This document shows, piece by piece, positions 1 to 8,775 of a DNA stretch of 64,000 nt; the stretch's first letter is position 1; the number at the start of each line of letters is the position of its first letter. Origin of the DNA: Microbispora corallina (GTDB lineage: Bacteria; Actinomycetota; Actinomycetes; Streptosporangiales; Streptosporangiaceae); the NCBI RefSeq assembly GCF_016863035.1, contig NZ_BOOC01000001.1, forward strand, positions 372,001-436,000. The letters are read 5' to 3'. Below the pieces are notes generated by a model, which saw only the letters and a program-made list of their open reading frames with translations, searched no databases and was not told where the DNA came from. A program made the translations under genes and the position numbers.

Positions 1-1428
1 GTGACGTACACCGGCACCTACGCGCCGCTGTACGGCGTGAAGATGTCGGAGGCCTACCAGTCGGCGCTGCACATCAGCTTCGACGTCCGCGGCGGCCTGC
101 TGATCCGGCAGATCCACCACTGGGCGGCGCTGCTGTTCGTCGGCGGCATGATGGCGCACGCGCTGCGCATCTTCTTCACCGGCGCCTACCGCAAGCCGCG
201 TGAGATCAACTGGCTCATCGGCATCATCCTGCTGACGCTGGCGCTGCTCGAGGGCCTCACCGGCTACTCGCTCCCCGACGACCTGCTGTCGGGCGCGGGC
301 CTGCGGATCACCGAGGGCGTCATGCTGTCGATCCCGGTGATCGGCACCTACCTCGCGTTCTTCCTGTTCGGCGGGGAGTACCCGGGGCACGACGTCATCT
401 CGCGGTTCTACACGATCCACATCCTGCTGATCCCGGGCATCCTGCTCGCGCTCATCACCGCCCACATGATCATCATGTGGGTGCAGAAGCACACGCAGAT
501 GGCGGGCAAGGGCCGCACCGAGCACAACGTGGTGGGCGCGCCGTTCTACCCGGCCTTCATGGCCAAGTCGGGCGCGTTCTTCCTGTTCACGTTCGCGGTC
601 ATCGCCCTGCTCGGGACGTTCGCGCAGATCAACCCGATCTGGCTGTTCGGTCCGTACAACCCGGCGAACATCTCGGCGGCCTCGCAGCCCGACTGGTACA
701 TGGGCTTCCTCGAGGGCGCGCTGCGCATCATGCCGTCGTGGGAGATCAACCTCTTCGACCACACGATCCCGCTCAGCGTGCTGATCCCGGCCCTGGTGCC
801 GCTGGGCCTCGTGATGACCGGCATGGCGCTGTACCCGTTCATCGAGCAGTGGGTGACCGGCGACCGGAGCGAGCACCACATCGCCGAGCGGCCGCGCAAC
901 AACCCGCACCGCACGGCGATCGGCATCTCCGCCATCACGTTCTACGGCATCCTCTGGCTGCTGGGCGCGAACGACGTGATCTCGGCCAACTTCAAGATCG
1001 ACCTGTACACGACCACCTGGATCGGGCGGTTCGCCATCTTCATCGGCCCGGCGATCGCGTACTTCATCGCCTACCGGATGTGCATCGGTCTGCAGCGCAA
1101 GGACGCCGAGGTGCTGTCCCACGGCGTCGAATCCGGCGTCATCAAGCGGATGCCGAACGGCCAGTACATCGAGGTCCACACGCCCGCGGCGGAGGACATC
1201 GCCGAGCACATCCGCGGCAAGCAGGAGATCCCGGTGCTCACCGGCGCGCCGGACGGCGAGGGCATCCCGCCCAAGAGCGCCCGCACGGCGCTCGGCCGCC
1301 TGCGCACCCGGATGAGCGAGGCGTACGGCACGGACCGCGTCCCGCTGGGGAACGGCCACGCGCACGACGAGGAGCACGAGGAGGAGCACGCCGCAGTGGG
1401 CGCGGGAGACCGCAAGCAGCTCCACTGA
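1..1428 (+). CDS. qcrB: Cytochrome bc1 complex cytochrome b subunit QcrB (5'-truncated by window edge)
   Basis: Membrane cytochrome b of the actinobacterial menaquinol:cytochrome c oxidoreductase, which passes electrons from menaquinol towards the aa3 oxidase. The visible 475 residues begin inside the protein: the first transmembrane part normally precedes the TYTGTYAPLYGVKMSEAYQ stretch, so base 1 is not the real start. Haem-b histidines are visible as two pairs, about H39/H53 (IRQIHHWAALLF) and H140/H155 (RFYTIHILLIPG and TAHMI). Several further membrane helices follow, and the tail ends in an acidic, His/Glu-rich segment typical of the long actinobacterial form. A perfect 17-bp hairpin follows the stop. 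qcrC and qcrA would be expected upstream, outside the window. Identity is firm; only the start is missing. Confidence 0.96.
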   Translation: MTYTGTYAPLYGVKMSEAYQSALHISFDVRGGLLIRQIHHWAALLFVGGMMAHALRIFFTGAYRKPREINWLIGIILLTLALLEGLTGYSLPDDLLSGAGLRITEGVMLSIPVIGTYLAFFLFGGEYPGHDVISRFYTIHILLIPGILLALITAHMIIMWVQKHTQMAGKGRTEHNVVGAPFYPAFMAKSGAFFLFTFAVIALLGTFAQINPIWLFGPYNPANISAASQPDWYMGFLEGALRIMPSWEINLFDHTIPLSVLIPALVPLGLVMTGMALYPFIEQWVTGDRSEHHIAERPRNNPHRTAIGISAITFYGILWLLGANDVISANFKIDLYTTTWIGRFAIFIGPAIAYFIAYRMCIGLQRKDAEVLSHGVESGVIKRMPNGQYIEVHTPAAEDIAEHIRGKQEIPVLTGAPDGEGIPPKSARTALGRLRTRMSEAYGTDRVPLGNGHAHDEEHEEEHAAVGAGDRKQLH

Positions 1429-1455
1429 GCGTGCACCGAGGCACTGTCGCCACGA

Positions 1456-1492
1456 GAACGGCCCGGGAGGGGATGCCCCTCCCGGGCCGTTC
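1456..1492 (+). terminator. Strong hairpin terminator after qcrB
   Basis: A perfect 17-bp inverted repeat (arms 1456-1472 and 1476-1492) with a 3-nt ATG loop, 28 nt after the qcrB stop. There is no long T-run, as is usual for actinomycete terminators. It separates qcrB from the convergent L,D-transpeptidase gene and could act in both directions. Confidence 0.8.
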
Positions 1493-1550
1493 CGCTTCCC
1501 GCGGCCGAATCCTCACCCATATGGCGGCGGCCACACGGCCGACAGGGCGG

Positions 1551-1630
1551 CCTCAGGCGCGCGAAAGGCCCCGGTCAGCCCCCAGCGGTTACGCGGGCCC
1601 TGAGGCGCGCGAAAGGCCCGGTCCAGCCCC
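1551..1630. repeat. Two-copy imperfect direct repeat of about 32 bp between qcrB and the transpeptidase
   Basis: Copies at about 1551-1582 and 1599-1630 share GGCGCGCGAAAGGCCC and a following GGTC(C)AGCCCC. They lie in the non-coding gap between two convergent genes. Function unknown; possibly a small duplicated intergenic element. Confidence 0.5.
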
Positions 1631-1657
1631 TCCCAGGCGGTAGTGGCCCACCGGCGG

Positions 1658-2833
1658 CTACAGCGGGTCGGAGGGGGCATCCCGCAGGCGGCTCCACTTG
1701 AGCCACTGCGGCCAGGACTCCTGCCAGTGCCCCCAGCCGTTCGTGGGCTCCAGCTCCCGCTTCGTGCCGGTGACGACGATGGGGTCGCCGATGAGCGTGT
1801 TGTTCTTGAACCACTTCGCGCGCTCCGGGCTGAGGTTCACGCAGCCGTGGCTGACGTTGGAGTTGCCCTGGTCCCCCACCGACCACGGAGCCCCGTGCAC
1901 GTACTCGCCGCTGTTGGAGATGCGGACGGTGTCGTAGACGGTGGTCTGGTAGTAGCCGGCCTGTCCGGGCCCCGCGTCCGGCGACGTCATGACCGTGACG
2001 TCCTCCCGCGACATGGCCAGGTGGATGCCGCTGGTCGTGGTGTGGCGGTACACGTCGGCCATCCCGGCGCTGATCGGCCAGTTGTGGATCTGCTTGCCGT
2101 CCTGCTCGATCGTCATGTAGTGGGTCTGCGTGTTGGCCACGCTGATCTGCGAGCGGCCGATCTCGAACTCGCGGACGTAGTCCTGCTTGCCGTACACGCC
2201 GTCGGCGCCGCGGATGCCGGCCAGGCGGGCGATGAACTTCACCTTGGTGTACGCCGGCCAGTACTGCTTCGGGCGGAAGACGACGTTCTTGGCGTCGTAC
2301 CAGTGCCAGGCCCCGTCGATGGGCTTGGAGGCCTCCACGATGAGGTTGCGCTCCACGGAGACCCGGTCGGTGATCGGCTGGCTGAAGGTGATCATGATGG
2401 GCATGCCCACACCCACCTTGAGACCCGTGTCCTGCTTGCTCGGCAGCAGCGTGTCGATGGCGAACGTCTTCGCGGCCGCCCTGGTGGTGAAGCGCACGGT
2501 CCGGTCCGCCGCGCCGCTGGGACCGGTGGCGTGCGCCACGACCTCGTACGACAGCCCAGGGGCCATGCACCGCTGGCTGCGCCACTGGGTGTGGTCGGGG
2601 CTGAAGAGGCCGGGAACGGGCTGTCCCCCGGCCCGCACGGTGACGCTCGTCAGCTTCCCGTCGACGGCCCCCACCGTGATGGGCAGCTCGGGAGGCATGT
2701 CGCGGGCGCCGTCCAGCGGGGTGACGGTGATCGCCGTCCGCCGTGACGTCCCGCCGTCGTCGGACCCGCCCGACAGGGCGGCACATCCGGTGGTCAGCAC
2801 CAGGAGGGCCAGCGCCCCCGCACCAGCTCGCAC
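1658..2833 (-). CDS. L,D-transpeptidase lipoprotein (Ig-like domain plus YkuD domain)
   Basis: Exported peptidoglycan cross-linking enzyme that forms 3-3 links, of the LdtMt2/LppS type. The 391-residue protein starts with a lipoprotein signal peptide ending in a lipobox (LVLTTGC, lipidated Cys17). Ig-like beta domains occupy roughly residues 40-250. The C-terminal YkuD domain carries the catalytic motif SHGCVN with Cys331. A Trp-rich tail (WGHWQESWPQWLKWSR) is typical of the actinobacterial family. The gene sits alone between the bc1 and cytochrome oxidase genes and converges on qcrB. Beta-lactam (carbapenem) sensitivity is known for the family and not visible here. The start is the ATG just before the hydrophobic signal segment. 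Confidence 0.93.
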   Translation of the reverse strand: MRAGAGALALLVLTTGCAALSGGSDDGGTSRRTAITVTPLDGARDMPPELPITVGAVDGKLTSVTVRAGGQPVPGLFSPDHTQWRSQRCMAPGLSYEVVAHATGPSGAADRTVRFTTRAAAKTFAIDTLLPSKQDTGLKVGVGMPIMITFSQPITDRVSVERNLIVEASKPIDGAWHWYDAKNVVFRPKQYWPAYTKVKFIARLAGIRGADGVYGKQDYVREFEIGRSQISVANTQTHYMTIEQDGKQIHNWPISAGMADVYRHTTTSGIHLAMSREDVTVMTSPDAGPGQAGYYQTTVYDTVRISNSGEYVHGAPWSVGDQGNSNVSHGCVNLSPERAKWFKNNTLIGDPIVVTGTKRELEPTNGWGHWQESWPQWLKWSRLRDAPSDPL

Positions 2834-2944
2834 GTCGCTCTCCCTCTGCCGGATCGGTTTCCGGGGGTTATTCCCCGATCACGCTCCGTCCTGGCACCCG
2901 ACGGGCCGAATGAAGGCAAAGAAGCGGGGGCTCCCGGAACGCGC

Positions 2945-2976
2945 GACGGCCGGCCGGCGAGGATCGCCGACCGGCC
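2945..2976 (-). terminator. Probable hairpin terminator downstream of ctaF
   Basis: GC-rich interrupted hairpin: inner arms GGCGA/TCGCC around a GGA loop (2954-2966), with outer GGCC pairing and a 2-nt bulge. It lies 20-50 nt beyond the ctaF stop on the minus strand. Folding energy was not computed. Confidence 0.45.
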
Positions 2977-2997
2977 GCGGGATGCCGGGTGCCGGGG

Positions 2998-3393
2998 TCA
3001 GTGCGAGAAGTTGCCCCGGTAGTACTGGAACACGAAGCCGATGGCGCTCATGATCGTGCAGAACAGGCCGATGAAGAACAGCCACCAGCCGATCGTGAAG
3101 CCGAAGAACGTCAGCGCGGCCGACAGGCAGACGAACAGCGGCCACCAGCTGTGCGGGCTGAAGAAGCCGATCTCGCCCGCGCCGTCGCTGATGTCGGCCT
3201 CCTTGTTGTCCTCCGGCTGGTCGCCGATGCGGCGGGCCGTGAACAGCAGGTAGTAGCCGATCATGAAGGCGAGGCCGACGGAGATGGCCATGGCCGTGGT
3301 GCCGGTCGGCTCCTTGGCCCAGAACCAGTACACGACGTCGGCCGCGGCGAAGAAGACGCCGCAGAGCAGGAACATCCAGCCCTGAATCTTCAT
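2998..3393 (-). CDS. ctaF: Cytochrome c oxidase subunit 4, actinobacterial type (CtaF)
   Basis: Small accessory subunit of the aa3 cytochrome c oxidase specific to actinobacteria; it stabilises the bc1-aa3 supercomplex. The 131-residue protein shows four hydrophobic helices: two near the N-terminus (starting [19 protein letters not shown], then a second at about 35-55), a charged loop with [17 protein letters not shown], and two closely spaced C-terminal helices. Length and helix pattern fit the family. Its ATG overlaps the ctaD stop by 4 nt (ATGA), so translation is probably coupled. It is the last gene of ctaC-ctaD-ctaF and is followed by a hairpin. Confidence 0.93.
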   Translation of the reverse strand: MKIQGWMFLLCGVFFAAADVVYWFWAKEPTGTTAMAISVGLAFMIGYYLLFTARRIGDQPEDNKEADISDGAGEIGFFSPHSWWPLFVCLSAALTFFGFTIGWWLFFIGLFCTIMSAIGFVFQYYRGNFSH

Positions 3394-5051
3394 GAGCCCT
3401 CCTCCAGGGCGGGCTTGGCCGCGAGGTGCGGGTACTTGAGGTCGAACGCGGGACGCTCGGAGCGGATGCGCGGCAGCGAGACGAAGTTGTGCCGCGGCGG
3501 CGGGCAGGAGGTCGCCCACTCGAGCGAGCCGCCGTACCCCCACGGGTCGTCGACCGTGACCTTGGGCGCGTGCCGCCAGGTCTGCCACACGTTGTACAGG
3601 AACGGCAGCGTGGAGGCGCCCAGCAGGAACGCGCCGGCCGACGAGATCATGTTGAGGTCCGTGAAGCCGTCGGCGGCCGAGTAGTCGGCGTACCGGCGGG
3701 GGAAGCCGATGACCCCGAGCCAGTGCTGCACCAGGAAGGTGAGGTGGAACCCGAAGAACAGCATCCAGAAGTGGACCTTGCCGAGCTTGTCGTTCAGCAT
3801 CCGCCCGGTGAACTTGGGCCACCAGAAGTAGAAGCCGGCGAACATCGCGAACACCACGGTGCCGAACACCACGTAGTGGAAGTGGGCGACGACGAAGTAG
3901 GTGTCGCTGATGTGGAAGTCGAGGGGCGGCGAGGCCAGGATGATGCCGGTCAGCCCGCCGAACAGGAAGGTCACCAGGAAGCCGACCGCGAACAGCATCG
4001 GTGTCTCGAACGACAGGTGTCCCCGCCACATCGTGCCGATCCAGTTGAAGAACTTCACCCCGGTCGGTACCGCGATGAGGAACGTCATGAAGGAGAAGAA
4101 CGGCAGCAGCACCTGGCCGGTGACGAACATGTGGTGCGCCCACACCGTCACCGACAGGCCGGCGATGGCGATCGTCGCGCCCACGAGGCCGATGTAGCCG
4201 AAGATCGGCTTACGGCTGAAGACCGGCAGGACCTCGGTGATGATTCCGAAGAACGGCAGCGCGATGATGTACACCTCGGGGTGGCCGAAGAACCAGAACA
4301 GGTGCTGCCACAGCATCGGGCCGCCCGTGGGCGAGTCGAAGATGTGGGCGCCGAGTTTCCGGTCGGCCTCCAAGGCGAGCAGCGCCGCCGCCAGCACCGG
4401 GAAGGCCAGCAGCACCAGGATGCTGGTGAGCAGGATGTTCCAGGTGAAGATCGGCATGCGGAACATCGTCATGCCGGGGGCGCGCATCGTGATGATCGTG
4501 GTGACGAAGTTGACGGCGCCGAGGATGGTGCCGAGACCCGACATCGCCAGGCCCATCACCCACATGTCGCTGCCGACGCCCGGCGAGGTCACCGCGTTCG
4601 ACAGCGGCGCGTAGGCGGTCCAGCCGAACGAGGCGGACCCGCCCGGGGTGAGGAAGCCGGCGACGGCGATCGTGCTGCCGAACAGGTAGAGCCAGTAGCT
4701 CACCATGTTCAGCCGGGGGAAGGCCACGTCGGGGGCGCCGATCTGCAGCGGCATCAGCTCGTTGGCGAAGCCCGCGAACAGCGGCGTCGCGAACATCAGC
4801 AGCATGATCGTGCCGTGCATCGTGAACAGCTGGTTGAACTGGTCGTTCGAGACGAACTGCAGGCCCGGCCGGGCCAGCTCGGCACGCATGACCAGCGCCA
4901 TGACGCCGCCGATCATGAAGAAGACGAACGACGTGATCAGGTAGAGGTGCCCGATCACCTTGTGGTCGGTCGAGGACAGCCACTTGGCGATGACCGTGCC
5001 CTTGGTGTACGGCCGCGCTGCGATGCCGGCCGGCTCCTGGATGGCGGTCAC
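3390..5051 (-). CDS. ctaD: Cytochrome c oxidase subunit I (CtaD)
   Basis: Catalytic subunit of the aa3 haem-copper oxidase; it reduces O2 to water and pumps protons. The 553-residue protein shows the CuB/cross-link motif FGHPEVY, the paired histidines of AHHMFVTG, and the haem a3/a histidines in [15 protein letters not shown], on a twelve-helix pattern. The N-terminus [13 protein letters not shown] is family-typical. I chose the GTG at 5051 because it overlaps the ctaC stop by 4 nt (GTGA) and begins VTAIQEPAG; the longer open frame upstream lies inside ctaC. All metal ligands looked for are present. Expressed with ctaC and ctaF. Confidence 0.96.
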   Translation of the reverse strand: MTAIQEPAGIAARPYTKGTVIAKWLSSTDHKVIGHLYLITSFVFFMIGGVMALVMRAELARPGLQFVSNDQFNQLFTMHGTIMLLMFATPLFAGFANELMPLQIGAPDVAFPRLNMVSYWLYLFGSTIAVAGFLTPGGSASFGWTAYAPLSNAVTSPGVGSDMWVMGLAMSGLGTILGAVNFVTTIITMRAPGMTMFRMPIFTWNILLTSILVLLAFPVLAAALLALEADRKLGAHIFDSPTGGPMLWQHLFWFFGHPEVYIIALPFFGIITEVLPVFSRKPIFGYIGLVGATIAIAGLSVTVWAHHMFVTGQVLLPFFSFMTFLIAVPTGVKFFNWIGTMWRGHLSFETPMLFAVGFLVTFLFGGLTGIILASPPLDFHISDTYFVVAHFHYVVFGTVVFAMFAGFYFWWPKFTGRMLNDKLGKVHFWMLFFGFHLTFLVQHWLGVIGFPRRYADYSAADGFTDLNMISSAGAFLLGASTLPFLYNVWQTWRHAPKVTVDDPWGYGGSLEWATSCPPPRHNFVSLPRIRSERPAFDLKYPHLAAKPALEEGS

Positions 5052-5878
5052 TGCGCACTCCCCGCCTGGCTCTTGATGTACTGGTCGAACTCGGCCTGCG
5101 GCACGAGCTTCACGGAGAACAGCATCTTGCTGTGGTCGGTACCGCAGAGCTCGGCGCATCGGCCGAAGAAGACGCCCGTCCGGTCGAGCGTCGTGATCTG
5201 GAAGTGGTTGCGGACGTTGCCCGGGAACACGTCCTGCTTGAACAGGAACGCGGGGACCCAGAACGAGTGGATCACGTCATCGGAGTGCAGCTCGAACTGC
5301 ACCTGCGTGTTGACCGGCAGCACCAGCTGCGGCCCCTGAGGGGTCTGCAGGCTCTGCTTGCTCAGGTCCACCGGCACGCCCGCCGTGACGACCTTCTCGC
5401 CCTGGTACTCGGTGCTGAAACGCCAGCTCCACTGGTACCCCTCGACCGCCACCTTGATCGGCGCGGACTGGGTGATCCGGGTGATCTCGGTCTCGTCCCG
5501 GGCCGTGAAGTAGAAGAAGACCGCCACCATGATGACCGGGATCACCGTGTAGAGGATCTCGATCGGCAGGTTGTAGCGCACCTGCGGAGGCAGCTGATCG
5601 GGCGCGTTCTTCTTCTTGCGGTGGAAGATGCACGCCCAAAGGATCAGTCCCCAGACGACCACGCCCGTGGCGAGAGCCGCGATCCAGCTCCCGTTCCAGA
5701 GCGTCTGGACGATGCCGGCCTGCTTGGTGACACCTTCCGGCATGCCCCCACGGGACCACTGATCGATCGCCTGGTTGCTACACGCCGTTCCGGACGCCAC
5801 CAGCAGCACCACGGCGGCGGCGCCGGGCAACCGGCGGCGTGCCCACGGTCGCCGTGTCGTACGGCGGGTCGGACTCAC
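5048..5878 (-). CDS. ctaC: Cytochrome c oxidase subunit II (CtaC), CuA-binding
   Basis: Electron entry subunit of the aa3 oxidase, taking electrons from cytochrome c to the CuA centre. From the GTG at 5878 the protein has 276 residues: an Arg-rich N-terminus, a hydrophobic signal/anchor ending near a Cys (VASGTAC, a weak lipobox), a second membrane helix ([18 protein letters not shown]), then the cupredoxin domain. CuA ligands are visible: the His of [11 protein letters not shown] and the cluster [12 protein letters not shown]. Upstream in-frame sequence runs through an intergenic hairpin, so a longer start is unlikely. It is first of the three coupled oxidase genes and is divergent from the cysteine desulfurase gene. 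Confidence 0.95.
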   Translation of the reverse strand: MSPTRRTTRRPWARRRLPGAAAVVLLVASGTACSNQAIDQWSRGGMPEGVTKQAGIVQTLWNGSWIAALATGVVVWGLILWACIFHRKKKNAPDQLPPQVRYNLPIEILYTVIPVIMVAVFFYFTARDETEITRITQSAPIKVAVEGYQWSWRFSTEYQGEKVVTAGVPVDLSKQSLQTPQGPQLVLPVNTQVQFELHSDDVIHSFWVPAFLFKQDVFPGNVRNHFQITTLDRTGVFFGRCAELCGTDHSKMLFSVKLVPQAEFDQYIKSQAGSAQ

Positions 5879-5901
5879 GGATCGCCTACCCCACAGATGA
5901 A

Positions 5902-5931
5902 GCCCAAGGGTTCCTCCCTTGGGCGGTTTTT
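5902..5931. terminator. Perfect hairpin with T-tract (plus strand) in the ctaC leader
   Basis: Arms GCCCAAGGG (5902-5910) and CCCTTGGGC (5916-5924) with a 5-nt loop, followed on the plus strand by GGTTTTT. In form this is an intrinsic terminator pointing towards the desulfurase gene. No plus-strand gene precedes it, whereas it lies 24-46 nt upstream of the ctaC start on the minus strand. There the loop and arm present a GGGAGGA stretch. It may be an antisense terminator or a leader regulatory hairpin. Confidence 0.6.
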
Positions 5932-6065
5932 CCAATTTGACGCTTGGGAGCAACCGGCACGAAGTTCTCGCCGGTGCACCCTTTACTTGGTTGATTTCAC
6001 GCTGGGGGACACATTAGCGCGGACCGGCCCCGCCCCCCTGAGCAGCCCCCGTTAATGTCCTAACT

Positions 6066-7199
6066 GTGGCCTACCTGGACGCGGCGTCGACCGAACCTCT
6101 CCATCCCGCGGCCCGTGACGCTCTGCTGGCGGCGATCGACGCCGGTTGGGCCGATCCCGCCCGCCTCTACGGCACGGCGCGACGCGCCCAGATGTTACTG
6201 GAGCATTCGCGCGGAGAGGTAGCCGAGCTCCTGGGCGCCCGCCCCGACGAGGTGTCGTTCACCTCCTCCGGCACGCAGGCCGTCCACCTGGGCGTTCTCG
6301 GCACGCTGCGGGGACGCCGGCGGGCCGGCCGGCACCTGGTGACGAGCGCCGTGGAGCACTCCGCGGTCCTGCACGCCGCCGAGACCCACGAGGCCGACGG
6401 CGGCACGGCCGAGGTCGTGGGGGTCGACATCCTGGGACGCGTCGACGCCGCGGCGTTCGCCGAGGCCGTCGCCCGCCCTGGCACGGCCCTGGCCTGCCTG
6501 CAGACGGCCAACCACGAGGTGGGCACGCTGCAGCCGGTCGAGGAGGCCGCCGAGGCGTGCGCGGCGGCCGGGGTGCCGCTGCTGGTGGACGCGGCCCAGT
6601 CCGCGGGCCGCCTGCCGATCCCCGCCGGCTGGTCGGTGCTGACGGCGAGCGCGCACAAGTGGGGCGGCCCGGCCGGGGTCGGCGTGCTCGCCATCCGCAA
6701 GGGCACCCGCTGGCGGTCGCCGTACCCGGAGGACGAGCGGGAGCGCCGCCGGGTGCCGGGGTTCGAGAACGTGCCGGCCGTCGCGGCGGCCGCCGCCGCG
6801 CTGCGCGCCCGCGCGGCCGAGGAGGCCGCCGAGGGGGCCCGGCTGTCCGCCCTGGTCGACCGCATCCGCACCGAGGTGCCCCGGCTCGTCCCGGACGTCG
6901 AGGTCATCGGCGACCCGGTCCGCCGGCTGCCGCACATCGTGACGTTCTCGTGCCTGTACGTCGAGGGCGAGGCGCTGCTGACCGAGCTCGACAAGGCCGG
7001 TTTCGCCATATCGTCCGGGAGCTCCTGTACGGCGAGTACGCTTCGGCCATCACATGTTCTGGAGGCCATGGGCGTGCTTACGCACGGGAATGTCCGGGTA
7101 TCGCTGCCCCGTGGCGTGTCCGAGGGCGACGTCGATCGCTTCCTCGCGGTGCTCCCGGACATCGTGCGGCGGATCCGGGCGAGCTTGGGGGTTCACTGA
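6066..7199 (+). CDS. Cysteine desulfurase / class V aminotransferase (IscS/NifS-like)
   Basis: PLP enzyme expected to take sulfur from cysteine as an enzyme-bound persulfide. The 377-residue protein has H98 (SAVEHSAVLHAA), the PLP aspartate D175 (LLVDAAQSAG), the Schiff-base lysine K198 in SAHKWGGPAGVG, and the mobile loop with the persulfide cysteine C321 (SSGSSCTASTLRPSH). The GTG at 6066 is used because the protein then starts with the family-typical YLDAAST. Its stop shares one base with the start of a TusA-like gene (TGATG), so desulfurase and carrier are probably made together. Neighbouring Fe-S users (ErpA, NadA) and the oxidase suggest a role in sulfur supply for cofactors or tRNA; the exact acceptor is inference. 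Confidence 0.9.
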   Translation: MAYLDAASTEPLHPAARDALLAAIDAGWADPARLYGTARRAQMLLEHSRGEVAELLGARPDEVSFTSSGTQAVHLGVLGTLRGRRRAGRHLVTSAVEHSAVLHAAETHEADGGTAEVVGVDILGRVDAAAFAEAVARPGTALACLQTANHEVGTLQPVEEAAEACAAAGVPLLVDAAQSAGRLPIPAGWSVLTASAHKWGGPAGVGVLAIRKGTRWRSPYPEDERERRRVPGFENVPAVAAAAAALRARAAEEAAEGARLSALVDRIRTEVPRLVPDVEVIGDPVRRLPHIVTFSCLYVEGEALLTELDKAGFAISSGSSCTASTLRPSHVLEAMGVLTHGNVRVSLPRGVSEGDVDRFLAVLPDIVRRIRASLGVH

Positions 7200-7504
7200 T
7201 GTGGCGCAGACGGACGGGCGGCGGCGACGCTCGGGAGGCCGCGCCGCCGGTCGAGGCCGCCGGGCCCCAGGAACGGCCCGCCCTGACGATCGACGCGCTG
7301 GGGCGCAAGTGCCCGATCCCGATCATCATGCTGGCCGAGCGCATCAACGAGGTGCCGATGCGCGACGTGGTCGCCGTCCTCGCCGACGACCCCGCCGCGT
7401 TCACCGACATCCCGGCCTGGTGCCGGCTCAAGTCGCACGAGCACGTGGCCAGCTACGAGCTGCCCCAGGGCGGCTGGTCGATCCACGTGCGCCGCAACTA
7501 CTGA
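7199..7504 (+). CDS. Sulfurtransferase TusA family protein
   Basis: Small sulfur-carrier protein of the TusA/SirA fold, which passes persulfide sulfur between enzymes. The 101-residue protein has a basic, disordered N-terminus (about 1-28) and then the fold, with the key motif DALGRKCPIPI containing Cys38 (CPxP). The rest (VVAVLADDPAAFTDIPAWC) matches the family alpha/beta pattern. ATG at 7199 overlaps the desulfurase stop by one base. Pairing with that desulfurase is the best evidence for function. The acceptor, such as a tRNA thiolase or molybdenum-cofactor step, cannot be told from here. Confidence 0.88.
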   Translation: MWRRRTGGGDAREAAPPVEAAGPQERPALTIDALGRKCPIPIIMLAERINEVPMRDVVAVLADDPAAFTDIPAWCRLKSHEHVASYELPQGGWSIHVRRNY

Positions 7505-7523
7505 CGTCCCCCGGGCGCCGCCC

Positions 7524-8510
7524 TCAGGCGTAGTGGCACTTCGCGTGCGCGGCCACCTCGTCGGCCGCCGACCGGCCGTACGCCGCCGCGAAGCGCTCGA
7601 CGAAGGCCCGCTGGCCGAGCTCGTACTCCTGGCCGCCGACGCGCTCCAGCACGTGGGTCGCGGTGAGGTTGCCGATCTGCCCGCAGCGCTCCGGCGACAG
7701 GCCCCAGGCGAGCCCGGCCAGGAACCCGGCGCGGAAGGCGTCGCCGACGCCGGTCGGGTCGGCCTTGCCCAGCTCGGGCGCCGGCGAGATGTGCAGCGAC
7801 GGCTCGCCCTTGCGGTCGATCCTCGCGCCCTTGGGGCCGAGCGTGGTGACGCGGACGCCGACCCGGTCCAGGATCTCCTCGTCCGACCAGCCGGTCTTCT
7901 GCTCGATCAGCCCGAGCTCGTAGTCGTTGCTGAACAGGTACGCGGCGCCCTCGACGAGCATGCGGATCTCATGGTCGGGCATCCGGGCCAGCTGCTGCGA
8001 CGGGTCGGCGGCGAAGGGGATGCCGCGGGTGCGGGCCTCGTCGGTGTGGCGGAGCATGGCGGCCGGGTCGTTCGGGCTGATCAGGACGAGGTCGAGGCCG
8101 CCCACGCGATCGGCGACCGGGCCGAGCTCGATCTCGCGGGCCTCGGCCATGGCGCCCGTGTAGAACGACGCGATCTGGTTGTGGTCCTCGTCGGTGGTGC
8201 ACAGGAACCGGGCCGTGTGGTGCAGCTGGGAGACGTACACGGAGTCGCAGTCGACGCCGTGCCGCTCCAGCCACGACCGGTAGTCGGCGAAGTCGGTGCC
8301 GACGGCGCCGACGAGGACCGGGGTGAGGCCGAGGCAGGCCATCCCGAACGCGATGTTGGCCGCGCAGCCGCCGCGGCGGATCTGCAGGTCGTCGACCAGG
8401 AATGACAGCGACACCCGGTCGAGCTGCTCGGCGATCAGCTGGTCGCCGAAGCGGCCGGGGAAGGTCATGAGGTGGTCGGTGGCGATGGAGCCGGTGACGG
8501 CGATGCGCAC
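7524..8510 (-). CDS. PfkB-family carbohydrate/nucleoside kinase, adenosine kinase type
   Basis: Ribokinase-fold kinase, probably adenosine kinase: the gene next to ctaC in Mycobacterium tuberculosis, Rv2202c, is the biochemically characterised AdoK of this subfamily (recalled, not checked). From GTG 8510 the protein has 328 residues. It starts VRIAVTGSIATDHLMTFPG, has the N-terminal glycine signature RRGGCAANIAFGMACLG, and the C-terminal anion-hole/base motif DPTGVGDAFRAGF. The GTG is preceded by AGGAG at suitable spacing, whereas the longer in-frame extension to about 8567 has no such site. It ends close to, and converges on, the TusA gene. Sugar specificity cannot be read from sequence; fructokinase-like activity is the alternative. 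Confidence 0.85.
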   Translation of the reverse strand: MRIAVTGSIATDHLMTFPGRFGDQLIAEQLDRVSLSFLVDDLQIRRGGCAANIAFGMACLGLTPVLVGAVGTDFADYRSWLERHGVDCDSVYVSQLHHTARFLCTTDEDHNQIASFYTGAMAEAREIELGPVADRVGGLDLVLISPNDPAAMLRHTDEARTRGIPFAADPSQQLARMPDHEIRMLVEGAAYLFSNDYELGLIEQKTGWSDEEILDRVGVRVTTLGPKGARIDRKGEPSLHISPAPELGKADPTGVGDAFRAGFLAGLAWGLSPERCGQIGNLTATHVLERVGGQEYELGQRAFVERFAAAYGRSAADEVAAHAKCHYA

Positions 8511-8678
8511 GGGGTTCTTCTCCTCGTTGTCAGCATCAGGGGTGATGGGGATCCGGCCGGCCCTCATCCCGTAGGGCGCTCATGCGGTGGCCTCGTGCGG
8601 CGCCCCTCATGAGACGGCCTACGCGACGCGCCGTGCGAATCCTGGCGAACCTGTCGAGCGTACCGTCTCGGACATCAC

Positions 8679-8712
8679 GACGCCCCGCGCGGCGGGATCC
8701 GCGCGGGGCGTC
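8679..8712 (-). terminator. Hairpin terminator after the erpA-like gene
   Basis: Perfect 12-bp arms GACGCCCCGCGC (8679-8690) and its complement (8701-8712) around a 10-nt loop. It lies about 65 nt past the stop of the Fe-S carrier gene (minus strand) in the 265-nt gap before the kinase start. The rest of that gap shows no gene. Confidence 0.7.
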
Positions 8713-8775
8713 GACGGCTCCGCTGAGCCGCTCATGCGTCAGGGCCGGCCCTCGAGGCCGGTCGGGCGAGCCGTC

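Noticed and set aside
3426-5339. Long open frame on the plus strand opposite ctaD
   Set aside because: GC-rich shadow of ctaD/ctaC with His/Arg/Gly-rich nonsense composition. Same reasoning applied to similar long opposite-strand frames, such as 1643-2746, 25288-27918, 33720-35159 and 58786-60459.
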